DNA of 64,000 nt from J038 sp034437535 (GTDB lineage: Bacteria > Chloroflexota > Anaerolineae > Aggregatilineales > Phototrophicaceae), in the NCBI GenBank assembly GCA_034437535.1, contig DAOTTZ010000081.1, positions 1 through 64,000 of the forward strand, written 5' to 3'. The notes under the pieces are model-generated. The model saw nothing but the letters and a program-made list of their open reading frames with translations, was not told where the DNA came from and searched no databases. Below are positions 8,703 through 17,353 of this stretch, piece by piece (the stretch's first letter is position 1; each line of letters starts with the position of its first letter). Position numbers and translations under genes: made by a program.

Positions 8703-9677
8703 TTAGATGGCACGATATGTGGCGCGGCGGACTCCCTTTGCCAACACATAGTAATACAGCCGTATGCACGCACCGATCAACATGACCAGCATCATACTGG
8801 TGATGACCGCTACCCCGGCTGTGCTAAACTGCAACCCGCTTAAGATGCGGAACATCACAACATACAGGGCAAAGACCAGGAACCCCTGGCTGAGCCAGAC
8901 GGCAACAATCGCGGAAACACTAGCAAAGATGGCTACGTTGACGTTAAACACCCGCGCCGAGATCCATAACCCCAACTGGGTGAGGGCGCGGTATCGCCAT
9001 ACGGCTTCTGCCAGATAAATGATCGCGACGATCATAAAGGTGACCAAGAGCAACGAGACGATGGCCGGTTCGCGTTGAAATTCACGCGATACTTCCATCA
9101 AGAGGGTATCGTTGTTAAATGGATTAGTTGGAATCACGATGGCCTGGATGCCGATCAGCAAGATAGCGGCCAATCGCAGGCCGAACACGACCACCAGCAT
9201 CCACCAGCCGTACAATTGTGCCAGGTGATGCTTGGCTTGTAACAGGGTATGCTTGGGTAGGTCGGTCATGCGGATGAGATCCCAGCTTCGCCTGGTGCGT
9301 TGTTGGTTGATCGCCCCGACGGCGACCATCACCGCGACCAGATCCAGCAATAGGTTACAGCCTATACTTCCGATGATAATCAGGCCGATCACATCGCTTG
9401 AGGTGCTGTAGGCCGGTGCCGGTGAAGCCCCGGTTATCACTGTGGGTTGTGTGCTTGCCAATACCAGGAAGAGCCAGCCACCGCAGACGATAACCAGCAC
9501 CAGGCTGAGCCAGCGGATCGTAAACGGAATCAGAGTCGCCAGGGTATGCTTCCGCCGGTTGCGTCGTAGATCATAAGCGTATACCGGGTTGGTTGCGGTG
9601 GTACTGGCACCCGGTATCAACCAGTCTAAGTGGTTAGTTTTCAGGGGATGTTGATTCGGATAACTGCGGTAAGACAC
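8703..9677 (-). CDS. ABC-2-like multi-pass membrane protein (relative of the 13.5-17.3 kb family)
   Basis: A 324-residue integral membrane protein with about six membrane segments. TNPVYAYDLRRNRR at 29-42 resembles the NPVxxRELRxxxR start of ABC-2 permeases. SWDLIRMTDLPKHTLLQAK at 131-149 resembles the cytosolic TxxxLLxTPLSxxxxLxGK turn of that family, in which a permease contacts its ATPase. The same turn sits at residues 101-141 of all four membrane proteins encoded at 13.5-17.3 kb. No ATP-binding gene is nearby. The start is GTG at 9677, fixed by a full AGGAGG six bases upstream (9684-9689), so the gene overlaps the TPR gene by 44 bases. Function is inferred only. Confidence 0.7.
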   Translation of the reverse strand: MSYRSYPNQHPLKTNHLDWLIPGASTTATNPVYAYDLRRNRRKHTLATLIPFTIRWLSLVLVIVCGGWLFLVLASTQPTVITGASPAPAYSTSSDVIGLIIIGSIGCNLLLDLVAVMVAVGAINQQRTRRSWDLIRMTDLPKHTLLQAKHHLAQLYGWWMLVVVFGLRLAAILLIGIQAIVIPTNPFNNDTLLMEVSREFQREPAIVSLLLVTFMIVAIIYLAEAVWRYRALTQLGLWISARVFNVNVAIFASVSAIVAVWLSQGFLVFALYVVMFRILSGLQFSTAGVAVITSMMLVMLIGACIRLYYYVLAKGVRRATYRAI

Positions 9678-10899
9678 TTAACGCCTCCTGTGCCCAGGTC
9701 TGGTAAGCTGAATCCAGTGGGGCTAAACGCTCCAACGTCGATTTTGCATCGGCCAATTGCCCGACGTCGAGCAAAAGCCGCGCTTTATAGTAAAGCGCGG
9801 TTGGGTGGTAGGCGTCAAGGTCGAGTGCGCGGTTAAGTTGCGTCAATGCGCCGCTGGTGTTGCCTGCGGCATATAATACCCAGCCATAACCGGCCAGTAA
9901 TTCGGGTTCTAGCGGTAAATCTTGCCCCAGTGTCGCCAGTTGGTCGGCATCCAGGCTGGAGACGTTGTAACCTTCGCGGGCGTAAAATTCTGCCAATAGC
10001 GTGTTAAAAGTGGGGGCGTTATCGGAGACGACGACCGCCATATTCAACCAGTAGGCGGCCTCATCGTAATCTAGCAGAAGTTGATGAGCGATGCCCAATT
10101 CAGCATAATAAGCGGCCTGGTTTGGGTCAAGCTGGATGGCCTGGGCGAAAGCCGCCCGGCTGGTTTCTAGCGCGTTATCTGCCCGTTGATACAACCCGTG
10201 TAAAAAGTGAACCTGTGCGCTTCCTGGAGAGAGGCGCAAAGCCCGTTGCATCCAGTTGTCACTGTCTTTGCTCTGGCGTTGCCGGCTCAAGGCGACATAA
10301 GCCAACGCCTCGCCGTATGGATCGTTAAGATTTGCTACATAACGAAAGGCCCGTTCTGCCTGGGCCATGTGCCCATGCTGGAACAACACCAGCCCGACGC
10401 GCATCGCTAAAAGTGGGTCGGCTGGGTCGGCGTCGATGACGGTTAGAAGCTCATCTGCCAGCAGGTGATAGGTTGGGTTGGTCAAAGCCGCCAGCAGATG
10501 ATCGCGTGCGGTTAATGGGGCGGTTGCGGCCAGGCTCAGGCCCAGGTGATAATGGGCGAAGGTGTCTTCTGGCTGGCGGGCTAGCAGTTGGCGCAGGGTG
10601 TCTATCCCCCCGGCCCAGTGTTCGAGTTCCAGTTGTGCGCTTGCCAGTTGGCGCAAGTCGAGCGGGTCGCTTAGCTCTGCCGCCTGCCAATGCGCCACCG
10701 CAGACACCAAATCGCCCATCTGCGCGGCCAGGTCGCCTGCCGCTTGATGTCGGCCTGGTGTCCAGCCAGATTGCGCCGCGTCGGATTTGATCTGATAGAG
10801 GGCCTGGGCCGGACGGTGAACGGGGGAGTCCGGTTGCGCGGTGACGACCAGCGCGACCGCGATAATGACCCCGAAAAGCAAAGCGGCCCGGTACTTCAT
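9634..10899 (-). CDS. exported tetratricopeptide-repeat protein
   Basis: The protein has 421 residues. A signal peptide or anchor (about 4-21) is followed by helical TPR repeats over most of the length. Recognisable TPR units include DTFAHYHLGLSLAATAPL, GSAQVHFLHGLYQRADNAL, NQAAYYAELGIAHQLLLDY and YHPTALYYKARLLLDVGQ, each with the usual G/A/Y spacing. Such proteins are scaffolds for outer-face complexes. Its ATG overlaps the stop of the response-regulator gene as ATGA, and the ABC-2-like gene overlaps its 3' end, so the three form one unit. No enzymatic motif is seen. Confidence 0.8.
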   Translation of the reverse strand: MKYRAALLFGVIIAVALVVTAQPDSPVHRPAQALYQIKSDAAQSGWTPGRHQAAGDLAAQMGDLVSAVAHWQAAELSDPLDLRQLASAQLELEHWAGGIDTLRQLLARQPEDTFAHYHLGLSLAATAPLTARDHLLAALTNPTYHLLADELLTVIDADPADPLLAMRVGLVLFQHGHMAQAERAFRYVANLNDPYGEALAYVALSRQRQSKDSDNWMQRALRLSPGSAQVHFLHGLYQRADNALETSRAAFAQAIQLDPNQAAYYAELGIAHQLLLDYDEAAYWLNMAVVVSDNAPTFNTLLAEFYAREGYNVSSLDADQLATLGQDLPLEPELLAGYGWVLYAAGNTSGALTQLNRALDLDAYHPTALYYKARLLLDVGQLADAKSTLERLAPLDSAYQTWAQEALSVLPQLSESTSPEN

Positions 10900-11573
10900 G
10901 ACGACGATGTGAGACCCAGGGCTTGCCGCACGAGCTGTTCGATTTCATCCGATGTGAAAGGTTTAATCAAGTAATCGTGGACCCCCTGCAATTTGCCGAT
11001 CAGGCGGTTGGCGGGGTCGTCATAAGCGGTGATGATGATGACCTTTGGCATCTGGCCTTTGGTCTGTTCTAATCGCTCTTTGATCATATCCATGATCTTC
11101 CACCCGCTAATATCGGGCAGGCTGATGTCTAGCAACACGACGGACGGATCTAAGTCTATGAAGGCTTTCATCGCCTTGTCGCCGTGTGTCTCGTGGACGG
11201 TCTTAATGTCCAATCGCTCTAACGTCGCCTGGATGACTTCCGCCAGTTCCATTGTGTCTTCTATGATTAAAACCTTTGGTTGGCCTGGGGCCGGTTCTGG
11301 CGTATCCTGGGGTTGTGCTTCGGTCTGTGTGTCTGCGCGATGATCGGATGATGTTTCGCCACTATCAAGCGCGGCGTCCTGGGTTTCATCGTCATCGTCT
11401 CCTTCTGCCGCCAGGTTAACGGCATGGAACAGACCGGTCTCTGCGGGGTGCAGTGGCCGTTTTGTCGCTGGGATGTAACGATGCCGGACTTCAGCAGGTT
11501 CCTGGTCGCTACTGTGTTCTTCGTCTCGGCTTTCCATATCGTTAGATGGCGAATCCAGAGTGTGTTGGCTCAT
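10896..11573 (-). CDS. stand-alone response-regulator receiver protein
   Basis: The protein has 225 residues: about 98 of acidic, glutamine- and proline-rich N-terminal tail, then one REC domain. E105-D106 form the acidic pocket, D149 in VVLLDISLPD is the phosphoacceptor, T182 in IIITAYDD is the switch residue and K204 in YLIKPF is the conserved lysine. No DNA-binding or enzymatic output domain follows, so it probably works by protein contact, as CheY and Spo0F do. It is the first gene of a three-gene overlapping unit with the TPR and ABC-2-like genes. No histidine kinase is adjacent; kinases occur at 30-37 kb. AAAGGG lies upstream of the ATG, and a TATAAT box lies 35 bases upstream. Confidence 0.87.
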   Translation of the reverse strand: MSQHTLDSPSNDMESRDEEHSSDQEPAEVRHRYIPATKRPLHPAETGLFHAVNLAAEGDDDDETQDAALDSGETSSDHRADTQTEAQPQDTPEPAPGQPKVLIIEDTMELAEVIQATLERLDIKTVHETHGDKAMKAFIDLDPSVVLLDISLPDISGWKIMDMIKERLEQTKGQMPKVIIITAYDDPANRLIGKLQGVHDYLIKPFTSDEIEQLVRQALGLTSSS

Positions 11574-11595
11574 GAAAGCGACCCTTTGTTTTTAC

Positions 11596-11615
11596 ATGCA
11601 TGCATCTATTATAAC
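11596..11615 (-). promoter_or_regulatory. divergent promoter region with TATAAT box and ATGCATGCAT palindrome
   Basis: On the minus strand a perfect TATAAT lies at 11613-11608, about 35 bases before the response-regulator start; its -35 is weak (TTCTTC at a 17-base spacer). On the plus strand TATAAC at 11610-11615 could serve the gene starting at 11642. The perfect palindrome ATGCATGCAT (11596-11605) covers the predicted minus-strand start point and could be an operator. All of this is sequence inference. Confidence 0.4.
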
Positions 11616-11641
11616 AACGAAATGGGTAAAGAAGAACAGAG

Positions 11642-12328
11642 ATGATCTATAAAGAGACCTTTTTCCTGAATTATTCAGAAGATTGTGCGCTGGTTGGGGT
11701 ATCGCCAACCGGGTTGATCGTGGTTGATCTCATGACGGAACTGCATACAATCCGCCAGATCAGGACGCCTAACGGTATGATCACAGCCGAAGGGGACGCA
11801 AATTTGCCATTGCCGCCAGATCTTATCCGTCCGGCCCCGGTGTCGCTGGATCATCCAGCCAATTACAGGGGGGCGCGTCTGCGTGGTGTGCGTGCCCAAG
11901 ACCGTATTGATGATCTGGTCTTGCCGTTGGCTATGCCGGAAAAAATGAACCTGGTGCGCCAACTCAAGCTCAATATCATACCGCCTTTACTGCTTGGGCT
12001 GGCAGAAAGTACGGTGCTTTCCACCGCTTGCTTGCCTGGGCGTGATCTCACGTTGATCTGCCGCCGGGTACGGTTGGCCTATGCGCTCAGCGCGCCGCGC
12101 ACTGATGAAAATGGCGTGGCTTACGATTACGATACGCATACCTGCTATCTGGTTCATGCCTACGCGCCGGGGGATGACCGGCCCCTGTCCGACCTGCTGT
12201 CAGGCTTACCAGGGGCTGATCTGCGTCATCCGAGTGATGTCGTCGTCGCTGGGGATTGGCTGGTCATCGCAGATCCGGCGTTGGGCACAGGTAATAGTCA
12301 ATTGCACGTCTGGTCTCTGGCTGGCTGA
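11642..12328 (+). CDS. hypothetical protein, beta-rich, possible propeller fragment
   Basis: The protein has 228 residues and no family recognised. It has no signal peptide or membrane segment, so it is predicted cytoplasmic. The N-terminus (FLNYSEDCALVGVSPTGL) and the C-terminus (HPSDVVVAGDWLVIAD with QLHVWSL) read like beta-propeller blades, with repeated strand patterns ending in a display of W or D residues. The middle is rich in Pro, Leu and Arg. It is transcribed away from the response regulator and lies 93 bases before the secreted propeller gene, in the same direction. The start ATG at 11642 overlaps a 7-codon ORF carrying an A/G-rich ribosome site. Confidence 0.6.
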   Translation: MIYKETFFLNYSEDCALVGVSPTGLIVVDLMTELHTIRQIRTPNGMITAEGDANLPLPPDLIRPAPVSLDHPANYRGARLRGVRAQDRIDDLVLPLAMPEKMNLVRQLKLNIIPPLLLGLAESTVLSTACLPGRDLTLICRRVRLAYALSAPRTDENGVAYDYDTHTCYLVHAYAPGDDRPLSDLLSGLPGADLRHPSDVVVAGDWLVIADPALGTGNSQLHVWSLAG

Positions 12329-12421
12329 GGCACCCGCTTGCGTGATGATTAATGTTAGATGTCTTCTGCCAGACGATGCATTATGCTTAGTATAGATTGA
12401 GGGCATAGGTTGCTTGAGTTT

Positions 12422-13561
12422 ATGAGACAAATTGTTATTGGATGTGTACTGTTGATCTTCGGTATGTCGTCCCCGGTGGCGGCGCAGGATCATACCATCA
12501 CAGATGTTTGCCCCGGCCTGGGCGTGCAGGCCCGCCCGGCAGATTTTCCGGCACAGGGGATCATCTTATCAACCTGGGATGGACTGGCGATCTGGGTGTA
12601 CGACATCCAGCGCAACACCCGCTATCCTTTGCCGAACACCCGGCCCTGCGGCACGAATTGTCATCTCTCACAAGATGCCCGTTACATCACTTATCATAAC
12701 GTCGAAGAAGGCGCGTTCGGGCGGATGCGGTTAAACGGTACAGATCGAACAGTGCTGGCGTCTTACGCTTCAGAGGTCGATTGGTGGGATGTGAACACCT
12801 TGCTGATCTGGACGGGGAGCAATAACGCCTATCTATTCTCATTATTAGATGGATCAATCGAGTGGTTGCGCGTGCCGGGGTTAGTCAACCTGCAACCGGG
12901 GGGATATTGGGGCGTGGTGATCGAAGCGAATGACGATGGCGATTTCCGGCGTATACTGGTAGATACACAGGCTGATTCCGCTGTGAGCGACACCGGGATT
13001 GATCTCGGCCCGGATGAAGCATACTTCAACGCGATGTCATGGTCGCCCACCGGTGACTGGTTGGCCGTCGTCGGGCCGGGGGTGTATGATCTACTGGCCG
13101 AACGACGTGGGGCGGAGTTATTCGCCATCCGTCCGTCCGATGCGATGCTCATCCAATGGACGAATCTAACCGATGTTTACGGTGCCGTGCGGATCAACGG
13201 TCATGCTCCTGGTAGCATCAGTTGGTCGCCCGACGGTCGTTATATCGCCTTCTGGGTGAGCGAATTGACCGGGCCAGATCCAGCGACAGCGGAGCCGTCC
13301 CAACTGCATGTGCTGGATGTGACGACGGGAGACCTCCGCCGCTATTGTGATTATACCACCGGCCAGCACACCCCGAACCCGCCCCGGTTGGTGTGGTCGC
13401 CGGATGGCACATACCTCAGCTTTGCCGGGGTGAACCCGACCACGGGCACCGGCTCTTTGTTGATCGCGCTACAGTTAGAAACAGGGGTCTTCACTGCCTT
13501 GAGTCCGGATCCATACCCGGCGATGGGCCGACCGGACGCAATCGCCTGGGGGTTGCCATAA
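12422..13561 (+). CDS. secreted WD40/TolB-like beta-propeller protein
   Basis: The protein has 379 residues. The ATG at 12422 gives a clean signal peptide (residues 2-21, ending PVAAQ); a TTG at 12410 would add four residues. The mature part has TolB/WD40-like blades: AMSWSPTGDWLAVVG, SISWSPDGRYIAFWVS and RLVWSPDGTYLSFAG are three evenly spaced repeats of the SPDGxxLAF motif. A cysteine pair in CGTNC may form a disulphide. Such propellers usually bind proteins or ligands outside the membrane. It is directly followed (2 bases) by four overlapping membrane-protein genes, so it is probably the extracytoplasmic partner of that membrane complex. Confidence 0.8.
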   Translation: MRQIVIGCVLLIFGMSSPVAAQDHTITDVCPGLGVQARPADFPAQGIILSTWDGLAIWVYDIQRNTRYPLPNTRPCGTNCHLSQDARYITYHNVEEGAFGRMRLNGTDRTVLASYASEVDWWDVNTLLIWTGSNNAYLFSLLDGSIEWLRVPGLVNLQPGGYWGVVIEANDDGDFRRILVDTQADSAVSDTGIDLGPDEAYFNAMSWSPTGDWLAVVGPGVYDLLAERRGAELFAIRPSDAMLIQWTNLTDVYGAVRINGHAPGSISWSPDGRYIAFWVSELTGPDPATAEPSQLHVLDVTTGDLRRYCDYTTGQHTPNPPRLVWSPDGTYLSFAGVNPTTGTGSLLIALQLETGVFTALSPDPYPAMGRPDAIAWGLP

Positions 13562-13563
13562 GT

Positions 13564-14586
13564 ATGATCTCTTTCCGTATCTGGTTGGCGTTGTTGCGTC
13601 CATTTGTAGCTCATCCCTTGTTCCAGCGTTGGGGCATCTGGACTCCGCCGCCCCCGTTGATCAAGTTGCGCGGTGGGTCGATCATCCAACGCTGGCGGGC
13701 ATTTTACAGACGTTATGAAGCACGGTTGTTGATCGGCGGAAGCCTGTTATTCGTTGTTATGGTAGTGTTGGTCGGCTTCTGGACGATGTTGGGTGTGCTA
13801 ATCATTATTCCGATGATTATCGGTGCGGTGACGATCCCGTTAGTGATGCTCTTCTCCGGGACGGTCAGCGGGTTACTAACAGGCTTCGCGGTGAGCGACA
13901 CCATCATCAACGAAAAGTTACAGGGCCGGTTTGACCTACTCGGCCTGACGCCTTATGGATTCGCCGGCGCGACCTGGGCTTTGTGCAGTCTTTCCTTACA
14001 GAGTAACGACCTATTGCGGCGTGTGCGCGGGGTGATGCGGGTGTTCTTCTCGTTTTTGATCGCGCTGGTGACGATCCCACTATTGTATACGATTATGCTG
14101 GTACTGGCGTCGCCGCGTAGTCCGATTGGTGATGTCCTCTCGGATATGGTTTTGATCTTGCTGGTGGTGGGTGCGATGACGATTGATTACATACAATCGA
14201 CCAGTGTCGGTGCTTTGATCGGCATGATTGCTCCGCTACGGTCGTCCACCCGTTTTGAAAGTCGAAATAATGTCTGGAGCAGTTTCCTGGTGTCACAGGT
14301 CGCCAGTTATCTGATCGCCGTGTTTTTGATCGGATTCATCTTGCCGAATCTTTTAGCGACAGTAGGCATTACATCACAACTGGGGTATGTGGCCCTGGCG
14401 GTGGTCGTCTTCTACCTCATCCGCGAGCTAGTCTTGGTGTTGATGTGGCAACTCCTGGCTTATCAGTTGCGGGTGGAGCTGGATGAATTGGATCAGTTAA
14501 CACACGTCGGGCTGAACAATCAATCGGGCTGGGTGCGGCTTTCCGGGTTGATTGCCCGGCTGATATTTCGCTGGCGTTTCGCCTGA
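13564..14586 (+). CDS. multi-pass membrane protein, ABC-2-like family member 1
   Basis: The protein has 340 residues. The ATG at 13564 is two bases after the propeller stop; a longer upstream reading frame would lie inside the propeller gene in another frame and is rejected. About 50 hydrophilic residues precede roughly six membrane helices. After the second helix pair comes GRFDLLGLTPYG at 121-132, matching the cytosolic turn shared by all five family members in the window. A C-terminal amphipathic segment (ELVLVLMWQLLAYQLRVELD) resembles the end of each paralogue. No ATPase or channel signature is visible. The next gene overlaps its stop as TGATG. Confidence 0.7.
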   Translation: MISFRIWLALLRPFVAHPLFQRWGIWTPPPPLIKLRGGSIIQRWRAFYRRYEARLLIGGSLLFVVMVVLVGFWTMLGVLIIIPMIIGAVTIPLVMLFSGTVSGLLTGFAVSDTIINEKLQGRFDLLGLTPYGFAGATWALCSLSLQSNDLLRRVRGVMRVFFSFLIALVTIPLLYTIMLVLASPRSPIGDVLSDMVLILLVVGAMTIDYIQSTSVGALIGMIAPLRSSTRFESRNNVWSSFLVSQVASYLIAVFLIGFILPNLLATVGITSQLGYVALAVVVFYLIRELVLVLMWQLLAYQLRVELDELDQLTHVGLNNQSGWVRLSGLIARLIFRWRFA

Positions 14587-15479
14587 TGCGCCTGACATGG
14601 CGGTTAAGGCGATCTTTGATGGCGGCGGTTCATGTATCGCCGTTTGACCGTCAACTGGAATTCCGCACACAGCAGATGCAACAAGAAGCCGAGGCGCGCC
14701 GGTCGCGCCGTTCTCGTGGATCAGTCTTTAGCATCCTGGTGGGTTTGCTGACAGTTTATCTACTCTTGCTGATGGTGCTGTTTTTCGCGCCGTTGGTACC
14801 CCTGTTCTTTTTAATCTGCGGTATGTTGATCGGCCTGCGCTATGCTTATGGCATCAGTGCTGTGTTATGCGACCTGTATAACAAACAGCGTGTGCCCCTG
14901 CTGGCGGCCACGCCAGACGGACGCCTGGCGATGTTATGGTTGTTGTGCCGTGTCGTACTCTATCGCATCGGCATGGTGTATGGTGCGGCGCAGATCTTGC
15001 GGTCGCTTTGTCTATTCTTTTTCGTAGTCGGCAGTCTATTTGGCGTGCTGATGATCCTCAACGCCGGTCTTGAGGACTCCTGGCAGGGTGCTTTTACATC
15101 TGGCATGGGCCAGTTCTTCGGCGGGTTGATCCTGATTCCAGTCTTCGTCTATACCGATATGGTTCAAGCCCTGGTACTGGCGGCTCTGTTTAGTTTGTTG
15201 ATTTCATCCGATGCCCCCGCCCGTTTTCGTGGGCGGACTGCGACGTTGTGCTTGCTTTTAGCGGTGCAGGTCAGCAGTTATCTTCTGGGTTTGTGGGTGG
15301 TCAGCCGATTGTCGATTTTGATCGTCCTGGAGCATTTACTGGCGCATCTGCTGGTTGCCAGTGGCGGATTTATCGTATTCTATAGCTGGCGGGAGCTTCT
15401 GCTATGGGGGGGCTTGCGTCTGGTTGCAATACGCTTGAACGCTGACAAAGACGAGCGAAAGCGCATGATTGAACGATGA
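14586..15479 (+). CDS. multi-pass membrane protein, ABC-2-like family member 2
   Basis: The protein has 297 residues, with a basic hydrophilic N-terminus (1-45, rich in Arg) followed by about six membrane helices. The shared turn is QRVPLLAATPDG at 101-112, right after the first helical hairpin; the C-terminal ELLLWGGLRLVAIRLNAD mirrors the other members. The start codon shares one base with the preceding stop, and the next start overlaps its stop as ATGA. This indicates translational coupling and fixed stoichiometry. A highly charged tail (DKDERKRMIER) ends the protein. Its function is unknown; a subunit of a membrane complex with its neighbours is the natural reading. Confidence 0.68.
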   Translation: MRLTWRLRRSLMAAVHVSPFDRQLEFRTQQMQQEAEARRSRRSRGSVFSILVGLLTVYLLLLMVLFFAPLVPLFFLICGMLIGLRYAYGISAVLCDLYNKQRVPLLAATPDGRLAMLWLLCRVVLYRIGMVYGAAQILRSLCLFFFVVGSLFGVLMILNAGLEDSWQGAFTSGMGQFFGGLILIPVFVYTDMVQALVLAALFSLLISSDAPARFRGRTATLCLLLAVQVSSYLLGLWVVSRLSILIVLEHLLAHLLVASGGFIVFYSWRELLLWGGLRLVAIRLNADKDERKRMIER

Positions 15480-16339
15480 GTTTATGGCAAATGTGGCTGA
15501 CGTTTCATCGGGCACCGTCCGTCCCGGCGTTGGAGTTATTTGCCCGGCAACAGGTAGATGCAGGTCTAAAACCGGGCTGTTACCGGCGTTATTCTGGCAC
15601 AGTGTATGTTTTACTGTTCATCGGTGGATGTTTGCTGGTTTCGTTGGGTAGTTTCTTCGGTGTGTTGGCCTTGTTGCTCATCGTCATCTTGCCGGCGGTG
15701 GCCGTGCTTGGCGGCGGCATGATCTGCGGGGTGATGATGGCTGGCCGGGTGGCCGGGCAGGTGATCCACATGAACACTCAGAACCGAGCCGATGTCATCG
15801 CGGTGACTCCTTTGGGGTGGGGCGGCGTGTTATGGCTGAATGCTTTCCTGGCTTATCGTGGGTCAACGCTGATCTCTCAGGTGCATGGGATAGCGGAGGG
15901 TATGGCAATCGCCGGTGGGCTGAGTGGGCTGGCTTTCATCGGCGTGAGTGTGCTATCTGGCGGTGTTCTGACCTCGCTGATCTTCTGGGGTGTGCTGGTG
16001 GTGAGTTGCGTCATCTACCTGGAACTGATGTTTTCTACATTGGCGGGGACGCTAATGGGCATCGGGCTAACGGTGGATATTCGGGATCGCGTCAGCGGGC
16101 AGATGTTGGCGGTGGTGGCATTTCTCTCGTTTCAGTTCATCAGCTATGTCGTCATCTATGTCTTGAGCTTTCTCATTATTCCGGCGGTGTTTATCACCCC
16201 GACGTTCATCATTCTGGTGCAGTTTACGGCCTACTGTTTGATCCGGTGGGGCGGTGTGTTGTGTCTACGGGCCTGGGCCATCCGGCGGTATCAACTTGAT
16301 CCGGCGGAATTTTATCACGGCATCGGCTTATTGGCATGA
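15476..16339 (+). CDS. multi-pass membrane protein, ABC-2-like family member 3
   Basis: The protein has 287 residues with about six predicted membrane helices. The turn motif appears as RADVIAVTPLGWGG at 104-117, the closest of the set to the ABC-2 permease consensus (LLxTPLS). The C-terminus carries CLIRWGGVLCLRAWAIRRYQLD. Glycine content in the first helices is very high, suggesting tight helix packing. Both ends overlap neighbours by four bases (ATGA). The substrate or partner cannot be deduced. Confidence 0.68.
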   Translation: MSLWQMWLTFHRAPSVPALELFARQQVDAGLKPGCYRRYSGTVYVLLFIGGCLLVSLGSFFGVLALLLIVILPAVAVLGGGMICGVMMAGRVAGQVIHMNTQNRADVIAVTPLGWGGVLWLNAFLAYRGSTLISQVHGIAEGMAIAGGLSGLAFIGVSVLSGGVLTSLIFWGVLVVSCVIYLELMFSTLAGTLMGIGLTVDIRDRVSGQMLAVVAFLSFQFISYVVIYVLSFLIIPAVFITPTFIILVQFTAYCLIRWGGVLCLRAWAIRRYQLDPAEFYHGIGLLA

Positions 16340-17280
16340 TGATCTGGAAGTTGTGGCAAGGCTTGAGTGCGCGTCCGCGTGCATCATCGGCCCTGGTGCA
16401 ATATCTTCGGGTATTGCATCAAGATCGACCGTCAATGACTCGCCCTCGCCGCGTCCAGCCGGTCATGCGGTCGTTTTTCCGCTGGTTGCCGTTGATGTTC
16501 CTCAGCACGCTGTTAATGCTCACCTGGATCGGCAGTGACATGGTGATGATCTTTGTTTTAGCCGTCTTGTTCCTTTTCCTGTTGGGGGCCTTCGTGATTC
16601 TGGTGCCGGGCGTGCCAGCCGGGTTGATCTTTGGCCTGATGCTGGATGATTTGCTCGATGCCGAGCAAGCCAGTGGACGTTATGAGCATATTCTGCTGAC
16701 TGATTTCGGTGAGGCCCGCTTGATCTGGTCGTTGGGGCGGTTGGCCTACCACCGGTCTACACTGGTGCAGATGATCTATTCGTTGGCAAGTGGTGTCTAT
16801 CTGTTCATCGCGGCATTGGTGACCTTCTTCTTGATGCTGACGGTTGCAACGGTGTTGATTACGTTGTTGACCGGTGGACTGTTATCGGTCATCGGGGTGC
16901 AGGTCACCATTTTTATCAATGTGCTGGGGATCTTCATCATCTTGTTTCTTCTGCGGGTGGAGTTCATGGCGTCGGTCGGTCTGGGGTTTTTGCTGGTGCT
17001 CTGGTTTACGCATGGCTCATCTGATGCGGTCTCGCGGCGGTTGATTATCGGCGGCGTCTATTTGCTGATTCAAGGGGTATTTTATGCCAGTGCGGTTTTG
17101 GGGGTGCCCTGGCTTTTAGATGGTGTTCCGGTCGCGTCCTGGTGGTTGATGTGGATCGCCATCGCGGGGGTGTTGTTGGTCGGGCGAGAGGGCTTATTGC
17201 GTTTGATATGGGCATTGATCATCGCCCAGTTACGCCTGACACCGCAAGACATGGAGGCCGCCCGCCTTAGCCCACGTTGA
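16336..17280 (+). CDS. multi-pass membrane protein, ABC-2-like family member 4
   Basis: The protein has 314 residues and is the last gene of the propeller plus membrane cluster. A 48-residue basic N-terminus precedes about six to seven membrane helices. GRYEHILLTDFGEARLIWS at 114-132 is the shared cytosolic turn, with Asp in place of Pro after Thr, as in the 8.7 kb relative. The C-terminus EGLLRLIWALIIAQLRLTPQ again matches the family end. Its ATG overlaps the preceding stop as ATGA. lipA follows after 73 bases on the same strand. Confidence 0.68.
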   Translation: MMIWKLWQGLSARPRASSALVQYLRVLHQDRPSMTRPRRVQPVMRSFFRWLPLMFLSTLLMLTWIGSDMVMIFVLAVLFLFLLGAFVILVPGVPAGLIFGLMLDDLLDAEQASGRYEHILLTDFGEARLIWSLGRLAYHRSTLVQMIYSLASGVYLFIAALVTFFLMLTVATVLITLLTGGLLSVIGVQVTIFINVLGIFIILFLLRVEFMASVGLGFLLVLWFTHGSSDAVSRRLIIGGVYLLIQGVFYASAVLGVPWLLDGVPVASWWLMWIAIAGVLLVGREGLLRLIWALIIAQLRLTPQDMEAARLSPR

Positions 17281-17353
17281 GTCATGCTGGACTGGGTGCC
17301 GTCATGCTTGATATAATTACATTCATGACAAGATATTTTGGAGTATCGTAATC

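Noticed and set aside
10451..10948. 165-codon minus-strand frame in another phase
   Set aside because: It is a shadow of the TPR gene, Pro/Arg/Gly-rich, with no ribosome site.
13393..13563. 57-codon N-terminal extension of the first membrane-family protein
   Set aside because: It is read inside the propeller gene in another frame. The ATG at 13564, two bases after the stop, gives the natural start.
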